The translations under genes and the position numbers were made by a program. From the NCBI GenBank assembly GCA_946807835.1, contig OX327684.1, positions 18,066,501-18,130,500 of the forward strand: a DNA stretch of 64,000 nucleotides, in the 5' to 3' direction. Positions 54,501-64,000 of the stretch are shown piece by piece. Positions within the stretch are counted from its first letter, which is position 1, and every line of letters starts with the position of its first letter. Below the pieces are notes generated by a model, which saw only the letters and a program-made list of their open reading frames with translations, had not been told where the DNA came from and did no database searches. Source of the stretch: Ailanthus altissimus (lineage: Eukaryota > Streptophyta > Magnoliopsida > Sapindales > Simaroubaceae).

Positions 54501-57275
54501 GTTTCAGCAGGCTTGGCATAGAAAATAATATCCAAATATCAAATCCACCCTCTATAGAACCTCTCCAAAGGCTATGCCTTACCTTAAGTAACTTTAGTTG
54601 TGCTTTGCGTTGCTGGCATGTGCTCCACCCCAATGGGCATAGTGGCTCTCAGGCAAGGCTTTTTTGAACCATGCCAACCATGGTCCATAAAGGACCGTGG
54701 CTGAGATAGGGTTGCATGACCCTTGTGTAGGCTATGCGAGTGCTTTGACCCTTAAAGCCATTGATAGGCACAACCCCAAAAGGCTAGCTTGGCCAATGAA
54801 CAGTTGCCAAAGCCGTGTACAAGTACGGCTCCTAAGAGAGCTGCCAATGGGATAACCATGCTCAATTGCCAAAGTTCTGCACTGGTACGACTCTAAAAAA
54901 TGTTGCTCCACCATCGGGCCAATGTGGCTCAGGCAACCCTATTCTGCCACCTTGTCCTTTGAGCTCCACCAGATTTTTGTAAGATGAAATAAAAAAATCT
55001 CATACCCTTTATGGCTTACAGAAATTTATCTAATTAATCTAAATCTAAAAGGTTATATAATTAACGATCAGCATCATAAATTTTATACACTCATTGATAA
55101 TTATCCATCACATGAATAAATAATAATTATAAACCAATTGTTGGTTTTTGAAAAACTATTTTTGTAAAAATCTCATGTAGTGAAATATGCAAGTTTTTAA
55201 ATTTTTTATGAAAAACTCTCTTCCATAGGTTGTCTAGCTTTATTAATTTAGCAACTATACTAGTTTAAAAATTATACCTAACATGCAAATTTCCAAAAGA
55301 TGTTCTCTGTTAAGACCAGTAAACCTTTCATACTATATTTTTAACAAACGAACGACTGATGTAGGTGAGTTTATTAATTGAGAAGGATCTAATTTGTGTT
55401 TTCTCTAATTCATACTTTGGATCTCAACATATAAGATTACAAATTCATACTATTTTCTCTCTAGAAAATATTAGCTTAAGGAGAATATAGAGGCATTAGC
55501 AAAAGTTTTTTAATCTATTGTCATATTACTTTAGTTATGCATCTAATGTATAAACCATAAACTTGAATAGGATAAGTATAAAAATAATATCTAACACTAT
55601 TTTTATTAATTAGATAATATAGCAAATAATATTCATTCTCATCACCAAATTATCTCACAAAATATTTAATTTGGTTAATCATACTATCTAAACCTAAATA
55701 ATCAATGGATAATCATATTATTAATACATTTATATGATATATAATATAAATAATCTAATTAAATAATTACTATTTATCTATATATTTATATGATAAATAA
55801 TAATACAAATAATCTAATTAAATAATTATTATTTATCTATTTCTATAACTATTATGGATTAGGCCAATTGAGAAAAGAAATTAATTAGGGCTATTGGGCT
55901 TAATAAAATTAAATTTTGAAAAATTAATATTTTAGATCTAATAATTAGTATGTAGTCTATTTTTGTGTTATACGGAGCCAACCTAGGGACTTGATGGAGC
56001 TACAAAATTAAGCTCCAATAAATTATATCAATTGATCAAAATATTTTAATAAATATGATTTTATTATTAACTTTATATTACTCCACTAAAAATATAAAGT
56101 TAAACTCTTAATTTTGTGGATAAATTATAAAATAAAAAAATGTCTTTATCAATTCAGTATTCATTTCATACAGATTAATCCTCTACAAATATTTATAATA
56201 AGACTTAAGTCAAGTGTCCATTAACTTCTCTAATTACATCTTTATCCTTGATCCAAATTAATCCTCTTTTGAACATTTAATTTGTGAAAATCATAAATTA
56301 ATTATTTTCTTTAACTTTTAAAGAACACTAAGCTCATTATGTTCAAGACTAGAATCAATTATCAAGGGAACAACTTATCTAACTTTTTCTCAAAATGAGT
56401 GAATTCCATTTCTATGAGAAATATTCTCAACAATTCATTTTGTTACATCTATACATAATAATTGACTGAAATTATTTTATAGTCTTTTCATTGTAGATTA
56501 ATAAATGTAAGTTAATGAATTTGAGTTCATTACTCATTCAAGATTATGATTGATCCATTTATAATTATATTGTGATAAAATAAATTATTTTTATTAATGG
56601 AGACAAACAAAGAATTAATTTTATCATGGTCCAGTCCAATATAATCAACATGATACAAAGTGTCTCAATTTTCTATATTAACACATAGAATGATCCGGAT
56701 TAGACCATTATATACAATATACAAATAGATTGCACTTATAATCTATTAAGCGACGTTTCCATCTTTATTTAGACTAAGACCTAATTTAAATTATTATGCC
56801 TAAACTTAATCATCTTGCATATAACTATTATATACTAAGTTTGATGTTATATATAATAATTAAAGAATTTCATAATATTTGAATAAAACTAATTAAAATT
56901 ACAAATATAAAATTGAATTAATAACCTCGATTATTTAATTTCAATAGTAACTAAATATAGATAATCATGCTTTAAAAGTACACTCCTAACAACCACAACT
57001 ATAGCCACAACAGATACTAGTGGTTAAAGATTATATTTTTTTTAGAATTGAGTTTGTAGATTTTTTTTTACTTTCTCAATTTTGAGTTTATATTTTAGAT
57101 TTGTTCGTATGAATTTTTGAACTGGTGTTTATGAAAATTCAACTTTTTGGAAAAGTAACATTGGAAAGAAGTCAAAGTTTGTATTTTTTTAGGCTGACTA
57201 ATGTGATATGAATTATTCCTTTTTTTTATTATTATATGTTATTTGTTTGAGTTTTCTCATAACAATTCCTATGAA

Positions 57276-57306
<31 letters not shown>

Positions 57307-57440
57307 TAATTAATTATAGAGTAAGAGAAGAAAAAGATAATATATAGAGGAAGGTGAAGGAAGAGGTTTGGGATGCCAGAAAACTTAGGATGGGAAGAAG
57401 AGTAATAAGAATGGTTTAGTAGAGGTAATCCCTTCTTGTT
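51592..57440. other. long AT-rich region with unassigned repeat relics
   Basis: No gene seen on either strand. 53,560-54,420 has the look of an old LTR (GGGATCCGCACAAGG, GGACACGTCATTG, AATAAAATACTAC), but no ends are found. 54,460-54,960 is a GC-richer patch with an internal duplication around TTGCCAAAG (about 54,803 and 54,869). 55,733-55,845 is a tandem repeat. 56,630-56,760 (CATAGAATGATCCGGATTAG) resembles LTR leaders. (TA)n occurs near 57,283-57,306. Confidence 0.45.
55733..55845. repeat. ~56-bp AT-rich tandem duplication
   Basis: Two units share AATCTAATTAAATAATTA and TATTTATCTAT, each preceded by TATGATA. Confidence 0.75.
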
Positions 57441-58290
57441 GCTTGAGAACAAAAGTTTCAGCCCCAGAGTTTGATGTTAAATGCCACTCTATTATTATTT
57501 TTGGGGTGGTTTTTAGAATCTTACTCTTGCTTTGGTCAATATTGTCAATTTTATGTTCATTTGAGTTGTTTTATTTAGTTACCATATAAGCACATTGGTG
57601 CTTCTTGTTTTTTCTTGTATAAAGTAATGTTAAAGGTCCTTCATCAAATTATATTCCATGTAGTTGGCTTTAGTGGATATTAAAATATCTTTATTGGAAT
57701 TTGGTGATTCAAAATCAAGGTTGAGTTTTGATTTTGAATTGAAAATCAATAAAACGTAGACCCGAAGATAAGTACGCATTTGCCTTATGAAGAAAAGATG
57801 AAAATGAAGAACCGAAAGCGAAAATAGGTGTTAAAGCATAAGTTAAGACAGGCACAAATGTGAGCCTATGCTTGAAAGCATAGGTTTCAGCCTTAGAGTT
57901 TAATGCTAAATGCCACTCTATTATTGTTTCTAGGTGGTTTTAAAAATCCCACTCTTGCTTTGGTCAATATTCTTAATTTTATGCTCATTAGAGTTGTTTA
58001 ATTTAGTTATTATATAAGCACATTGGTGCCTCTTATTTTTTTGTGTACAAAGTACTGTTAAAAGTCCTTCATCACATTATATTCATATATGTAGGCTTTA
58101 ATGAATATTAAAATGTCTTTGTTAGAATTTGATGATTCAAAATCAAAGGTTGAGTTAAAAATCAATGAGGAGTCGTCATAAGGATGAGTAAGCATTGGAT
58201 GTATGAAGAAGGGATGAAAATAAAGAATCAGAAGCGATGAGGGGTGCGAAATCACAATAGAGGACATGCCTAGGTGTGAGTGTAGAATTG
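57441..58290. repeat. ~430-bp tandem duplication
   Basis: Units start at 57,441 (GCTTGAGAAC) and 57,870 (GCTTGAAAGC) and share AAATGCCACTCTATTATT, CTTGCTTTGGTCAATATT, ATATAAGCACATTGGTGC and GTCCTTCATCA in the same order. The second unit has some deletions near its end. The copies differ enough that the event is not recent. Confidence 0.88.
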
Positions 58291-58850
58291 CTAGGTACTT
58301 AATGCAGTGTTGCCCAAGTTAGAACCTCAATGTTGTGGTACTCAAGTCAAAACCCTTAACATCGCAGCGTTGAAAGTGTAGCTTGCAGCGCCCAATTTCA
58401 AAAGTTTTCTATTTTATGGCAAGTTAATTTGTTTGAGTTAGTTTTGGATTTTTTTTTTGTGTGGACTTTTATTCCAGCTAGGTTTAGGATTTCTATGGAG
58501 GTTTTGAAGCCTATATAAACCCTTATAACCCCTTAGAATACACAAGAATAAAAAATGTTAATATAAGAGAGAATAAAGAGCTAGGTAGCACTAGAGTGTT
58601 GAGTGCACTAAAGAGTGTAACCATAAAATTACTTGAGTACATAAGAGAGTAATGATAGATCATTTATGAGTGAGCTCTGGATATTCATTGTATTTCTTGA
58701 TTAAATCTCTTGTGTTAGGTCTTTGTGACCTAGAGTTATTTGTGAATTGGTAATAAAAGATGTTAGATCTTTGATCCGCTAAGGACATAGGCGTTTGTCA
58801 CTGAACCACATATATCTTGTGTTTTGTGATGATGATTTTGTTTATATTTA
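58291..58850 (+). repeat. probable copia LTR end (R/U5-like)
   Basis: A TATAAACCC box near 58,515 is followed by AGAGAGAATAAAGAGC, AATTGGTAATAAAAGATG and the phrase GGACATAGGCG...CTGAACCACATATATC. This echoes GTGGACGTAGGC...CCGAACCACGTAA in the intact copia LTR. No primer site is seen immediately after, so it may be a solo or truncated LTR. The 430-bp duplication may be its upstream part. Confidence 0.45.
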
Positions 58851-59591
58851 TTATGTGTGATCTTTTATATTCTTGTTTACTTATAGGTGAGGTCTTCTGT
58901 AAAGTACTTGGTGGCTTTAGGATGTTAAATACTAGTCATGAAGGTTTTAAGATACACCTAACAAGAGGTGTCAATACTATGGCTACGGTTGAAACCTAAG
59001 TAGCGGATTGGAGAGCTTAGACTAATTTTCTATCAGAAAGTCAACAAGAAAAGAAACAAAAAAAATCAAGAGCCACAAACTTTTCCCTTTTTTCTCAACA
59101 AAAACCTTCTACAATTTTTTCACAAGTGGACCCCATATATTTAAAAATACAAAAATATATAATCAATATAATAATTTTCTTTAAAAACATATAATAATAG
59201 TACTATAGGCCTCACATGTTGAAGGCCCACTGTTTAATAATTATAAAAAAAATATTTAGATAAAAAAAATTAAAAAAAGAGTGTTACATATGGTCTATCA
59301 TTAACAATCTCCTTCAGATGAAGTATAATGTTGCTATCACTGTCCATGCAGATATGTTCTTTACAACTCAGTAGATATAGAGGCAATGATGTAAGATTTA
59401 ACCTTTAAATCATTATCCAACCATTCCTAATTTGTACCATTTCCTCAGGGGTGGCATCATGAGAAACACTTCTGGGCAATGACCAATCAACAATATATTC
59501 TAGCTTCTTCAAATATAGAACAATTCTAAGAATCATTAGCCAATTTAAGTAATTATAAGCACCTTTGAGTTGGTTTGCATCAAGTATTCAT
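58851..59591. other. AT-rich spacer
   Basis: One 60-codon frame (58,817-58,999) starts with hydrophobic residues but matches nothing I know and lies in repeat-like DNA. Nothing else is supported. Confidence 0.5.
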
Positions 59592-60015
59592 CATCTCATG
59601 TTTTGCAGGCATAGTCCAAGTCACACCAACAAAATTCCTCACACTAAAATAATATTGGGAAAGACTGTAGTGACCAGTCTAATGCCGTATTGACAAGATA
59701 GACCGTTTAAAATGCTATCTCATAATGTAATAAAATTTAATTTGATTAAGAGAGATTTTTTAACATTGGCTCTCATTTCATGGGAATGTGATTCCTAATT
59801 AGTCAATTATTTTTGTGCAACACAACTAACCCCTACCAATGGGGCTCCTATTATGGTTACCAGCATAGAGAAAAATGATCTCGATTTATAATGCAGACTA
59901 ATAACTTATATTACCACATCTCATAAACCCTACATGCATATTTAATTTTTAAAAACTTTTAAAAATATTTTTGAGTGAACAATGTTAACTCTGCAGTGTT
60001 GGGCTAGCAATGTTG
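59592..60015. repeat. left arm of a large inverted repeat
   Basis: 424 bp whose reverse complement matches 61,109-61,543. Shared words, read on the + strand here, include CACAACTAACCCCTA, TATGGTTACCA, TCTCATAAACCCTACATG and TATTGACAAGA. Confidence 0.88.
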
Positions 60016-60346
60016 TAGCACTGGATGTAATGCCCCCAATGTTGCGGCGCTAGGGCATGGAGGCCTCAGTACCAACGCTGTAATGCTAAAGACAGAACCT
60101 TTAGCATAGCAGCACTAAGTATGAACGTTATAGCGTTCCAACTACTAGCTTCCATAGTTTAGCATTTTTAACACTTGAAATGCACCATTAGAGCCCCAAA
60201 ACTTATCCAACAACATACCCACCACTCAAAAACACCAAAATCAATACAAAATTATTTTGATACCAATTTTTAAGTGATGATTAAATCATTAGTGTATGCA
60301 TGTAGTATGTGTATTCATCATTTAAATATATGCATCTCATACATAC

Positions 60347-60393
<47 letters not shown>

Positions 60394-61108
60394 CAACGGA
60401 AGTAAAAAAATTAAACAATGAACACAATTAATACATATTAATCAAATTAATTACAAATTGAGAATACAACCTTTGAAAACCCTTGAAGCCTTTGGAAATT
60501 TTTTTTTTCCTAGAGTTCGCCCGAAGTGTAATAGATTTATAGTTTAGTAACCAACTGGGTGGGCTTGATCATCTAGAATAGGAGTTCTAATCCAACAGTC
60601 AGTTTAACTCTTTAAACAAATCCTAAGATAAACTCTTTATCTTGGATTTTTTTTTCTATTTTTATCTTTTGTTCAATACTTGAACAATAAACAAACAACT
60701 TGTTGTAATGGTAGCTAGGCTTATGGAAGAACAAGATGAATGAATGGACGCAACTCTTGCATTTTAAAGTTCAAGAAACAATTTATTTATTTTTGCTCTC
60801 CAAAGTGGCGGCTAGACTAACAGCGTTAAACAATTAATTTTGTTTCATTTTGCTTATAAAACAAATGCATTTCATTTAACTAACATTTGCATTTCATTTC
60901 ACTTTAATTTGCATTTACATTTAACTTAACCTAACTCAAGTTAACATTTAACTCTTAGTTAGATTAGGTTTAACTTAACTCTTAAGTTTAGTAAATATCT
61001 AACTAATCTAACCCTACTTAACTAACTTAACCTAGGTTAGGTTAACTATTACTTAACCATTAAGCAAAGTTAATATCTAATTAACTTAACATATGGTTAA
61101 CTTTTACT
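60016..61108. other. spacer inside the inverted repeat
   Basis: About 1.1 kb. It contains GC-rich words around GCGGCGCTAGGGC near 60,045, a (TG)n(TA)n microsatellite, and a run of TTAACTTAACCTAACT-like words at 60,900-61,090. On the minus strand TTTTTTACTTCCGTTG near 60,405 resembles a retroelement leader. No gene is seen. Confidence 0.5.
60352..60394. repeat. (GT)n(TA)n compound microsatellite
   Basis: ATGTATGTGTGTGTGTG is followed by a pure TA run, ending before CAACGGAAG. Confidence 0.95.
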
Positions 61109-61543
61109 CAATGTTGGGAACCTAGCACTGCAGAGCTGACAACTCTTACTTAATTTTTTAAATTGTTTAAAATATTAATTTTAAAACATGTAGGGGTTTA
61201 TGAGATATAAGGATAAGAGTTATTAGTTTGTATTATAAATTAGAATCTTTTTTTCTATGTTGGTAACCATAATCGGAGCCCTAATAGTAGGGGTTAGTTG
61301 TGTTTGTACAGGATTAAATTTTTGATTAAGACTTACCTTATAATAAGATGGGGATCAAGTCTTTAAATTAAAAATCTCTCTAAATCATATTAAATAATAT
61401 TACATTATAAGATAGTATTTTATTAGTGATCTGTCTTGTCAATATGGTGTTAGACCGGTTATGTCGATTTTTTTTTCCAAGATTGCTACAGTGTGAGAAA
61501 TTTGGTTGGTATGATTTTGACTATGCCAGTTAAACATGAGATC
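61109..61543. repeat. right arm of the large inverted repeat
   Basis: 435 bp, the inverted partner of 59,592-60,015. It lies about 450 bp upstream of a copia gag in the same direction, so the arms may be leader or LTR parts of two opposed copies. Confidence 0.88.
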
Positions 61544-61996
61544 AGACAAATATATATGAAAGTGTTGCCCTAGATCACTACAGTTTACGGGTAATACCGA
61601 TAGCATATATTTGACAAGTACAAGTTAATTTGGAATACTTTTACTCTAGATAACTACTGTGTATGGATAAAAGTGTATTTAAGATCATGAATAAGAGTTG
61701 CATGAGATGCAATTGACAAGAGTTGTCAATTCGTTGGGTTTACAAAGGCCTAGATTGCTATACTATACAACCCGAGTAAAATATCAATGGGGTCTACTTC
61801 ATACCGTATAGTTTAAATAAGTTTAAACTATTGTTTTTCCGTTTTAGAGATTAAAAGGACTATGTAAAGAAGTAGGAGGGCATTTCAAATTAAAAAATTT
61901 ATATATATCTTATACCCATGATTTAAACATTTTATTAGCTATTTGATCTTAAATATCTAATGACATATTCTATTTTTTTTATGTTGTGAAGCAATA

Positions 61997-63352
61997 ATGG
62001 CCTCGAATAATCTTTTGGCATGCATACTAGATGCACACCAACTCAATAGTACAGATAACGTTTCTGATTGGTATATAAATCTCCGAATCATTTTTGGATT
62101 TAGAAAAGTTAGGATATATTATTAGCCAAAAGATGCCCAGAGGTGTTTATGAAGATGCCACAAAGGAAGAAAAAGTGGCATATCAAAATTGAAGAATGAT
62201 GATTTATAGGATAAATCCTACATCTTTGCCTCTATGCTCACTGAGCTACAGTAGGAGCATGTCCACATGGACAGTGCTAGCAGCATTATGCTCCATCTGA
62301 AGGAGCTCTTTGGTGACTAACCCTAGGTCGAGATTTATAGGGTCGCCAAAGCCCTTTTTTAAACCAAACTTTCTTATGGAAGCCCAGTGAGCCTCATGTC
62401 CTCAAGATGATATGATTAATCGAGATGCTTGAGAGCATGGACATTTCTTTGAAGAATAACACAGGGAATAACTTGATTCTCCAATTGCTGCTCAAGTCAT
62501 TTACATAATTCATCATGAACTTCAATGTAAGGTTTGACCCTTACCTATGCTAATATGCTCAAGACAGAACATGACGACATCAGCATATAGCGACCCTCTA
62601 TGTCCAGGGTACTTTATCTTCTACCCTCGAGGGCTTCTGGAAAGTCCAAAAGGAAGAAGAAAAAAAGTAAAGTAGACACCCAAGATGGGTCTTTAGCGGC
62701 GATAGATATGTAAGCCGTAAGAGAAGCCAAAAGAAAAAGGAAGATGTTTCAAATGCAGCGAGGTTGGGCACTGGATAGGAACTACCCCAAATACCTTGTC
62801 ATTGTGAAGAATACTGCTACAAGTATATGTTTACCTATTATTGACATTTCTTGAGCATTTGATGCTAGTACAGGCTGTGTATTATATACCGTATGTTCTT
62901 TTTACATCTACAATTTTTTGCATGGTCTAAAGGAAATTATATAGTTGCAGCGAGGACAGGTATAGCTTCGAATATGAATTGGTGATTTCTTGTTGGTCGA
63001 GGCTATTAGATATTTTGAATTTATCTCCCTTGTAATAAAATTGTGGTATTGCATAACTGTTATTTTGTACCATCATGTATCAGATAAATTATCTCTCTTT
63101 CTATACTTGATAATGAAGAGTATCATGTGTATATATTAGGAACTGTTTCTTATATTTATGTGATATGTTTAAAATTTTGTTAGCTGAATGTCAATTAACT
63201 AATGGGAATCATATTTTGGAAATAATTGGAAATGTCATGTATATATAGGGTAGCACTAGTAGTAGTTCGAGAACTTTAAATGATACAGAACTATGACATA
63301 TGAGATTAGGTCACATAGGTGTGAGACGTCTAACTTGTCTGATTAAGCTGCA
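61997..63352 (+). pseudogene. degenerate Ty1/copia gag to gag-pre-integrase
   Basis: ATG 61,997 reads MASNNLLACILDAHQLNSTD then SDWYINLRIIF, the gag start of one plant copia group. A stop follows after about 42 codons. ASMLTEL, EHVHMDSASSIMLHLKELFG and the zinc knuckle start KCFKCSEVGHW (near 62,740) follow in broken frames. LxHMRLGHIGVRRLT (near 63,290) is the gag-pre-integrase motif, where the usual Trp is a TGA stop. The element continues past the window in altered form. Confidence 0.8.
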
Positions 63353-64000
63353 TAATATGCTCAAGACAGCACATGATGACATCAGCACATAGTGACCCTC
63401 TATGTCCATGGTACTTCATCTTCTACCCCGAGGGCTTCTTAAAAGTCCAAAAGGAAGAAGAAAAAAAAGTAAAGTAGACACCCAAGATGGGTCTTTAGTA
63501 CCGATAGATATGTAAGCTATAAAAGAAGCCAAAAGAAAAAGGAAAATGTTTCGAATGCAGTGAGGTTGGGCACTAGATAGGAACTACCCCAAATACCTTG
63601 TTACTGTGAAGAAGACTCCCACAAGTATATGTTTACCCATTATTGACATTTCTTTATCATTTGATGCTAGTATAGGCTGTGTATTATATACCGTATGTTC
63701 TTCTTACATCTATAATTTTTTACATGGTCTAAAGGAAATTATATGGTTATAGCTAGGAGAGGTATAACTTCGAATATGAATTGGTGATTTCTTGTTGGTC
63801 GAGGTTGTTAGATATTTTGAATTTATTCTCCCTTGTAATAAAATTGTGGTATTGCATAACTGTTATTTTGTACCATCATGTATCAGACAGGGTATCTCCA
63901 TGGTACTTCATCATGTACCATCATGTGTATATATCAGGAACTGTTTCTTATATTTATGTGATATATTTGAAGTTTTGTTAGTTGAATATCAATTAACTGA
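62551..64000 (+). repeat. 802-bp tandem duplication within the copia relic
   Basis: TAATATGCTCAAGACAG occurs at 62,551 and 63,353. What follows is the same in both copies (GACCCTCTATGTCC, CACCCAAGATGGGTCTTTAG, TACCGTATGTTCTT), with a small fraction of changed bases. The second copy is cut by the window edge. Confidence 0.92.

Noticed and set aside
58817..58999. 60-residue frame with a hydrophobic start
   Set aside because: Lies at the end of LTR-like DNA, without GC rise or known motif. Much weaker than the 51,382 candidate.
63781..63981. 66-residue frame near the right edge
   Set aside because: Falls in the second copy of the duplicated copia relic. The first copy does not keep the same frame open.

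Overview
The window is a piece of an AT-rich flowering-plant nuclear genome, most likely a eudicot. The evidence is GT-AG introns, plant-specific gene families (a MYB3R-type C-terminus, a RINGv membrane protein, a DUF620 protein and class I small heat-shock proteins), and dense nested LTR retrotransposons of the Ty1/copia, Athila and Tat kinds. I see no bacterial operons, rRNA, tRNA genes or CRISPR array. The protein sequences look rosid-like, but I cannot name a species.

Layout. 1-557 is the 3' end of a MYB3R-like gene on the + strand. 1.2-7.5 kb holds a decayed minus-strand copia element whose LTR remnants bracket an inserted, truncated Athila-type fragment. 9.3-11.6 kb is a two-exon RINGv gene. 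13,683-18,672 is a nearly intact, fairly young copia element with both LTRs, a GTAAT target duplication and only three visible coding lesions. 20.8-23.4 kb is a three-exon DUF620 gene encoding 440 aa. 24.46-24.94 kb is a class I small heat-shock gene with one frameshift. 25.6-26.3 kb is a TRIM-like array of three short LTRs.

27-49.4 kb is a nest of old retroelements. A heavily mutated Tat-type Ty3/gypsy element (about 28.0-35.8 kb) contains a solo Athila-type LTR (30,630-31,950) and a hAT-like DNA element (33,741-34,601) with its own minisatellite. Downstream lie related LTR segments and an array of about 80-bp repeats. These are split by an internally deleted Athila-like element (37,359-46,486), whose 3' LTR carries another solo LTR (44,416-46,385). 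At 49.43-49.74 kb is a much older small heat-shock pseudogene.

From 49.7 kb to the end the window is mostly AT-rich sequence and repeat relics. It includes a candidate gene for a 69-aa membrane peptide (51,382-51,591), a 430-bp tandem duplication, a large inverted repeat (59.6-61.5 kb), and a copia gag relic with an 802-bp tandem duplication that runs off the right edge.

The few host genes are independent single units. No pathway or cluster links them. The most unusual structure is in the copia LTR: the first 133 bp of the 3' copy contain four consecutive perfect inverted repeats with arms of 11, 12, 13 and 14 bp, and the TATA box is the loop of the last. In the 5' copy the centres of the first two have been deleted. 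All coordinates, domain calls and divergence estimates come from reading by eye, without alignment or database search.
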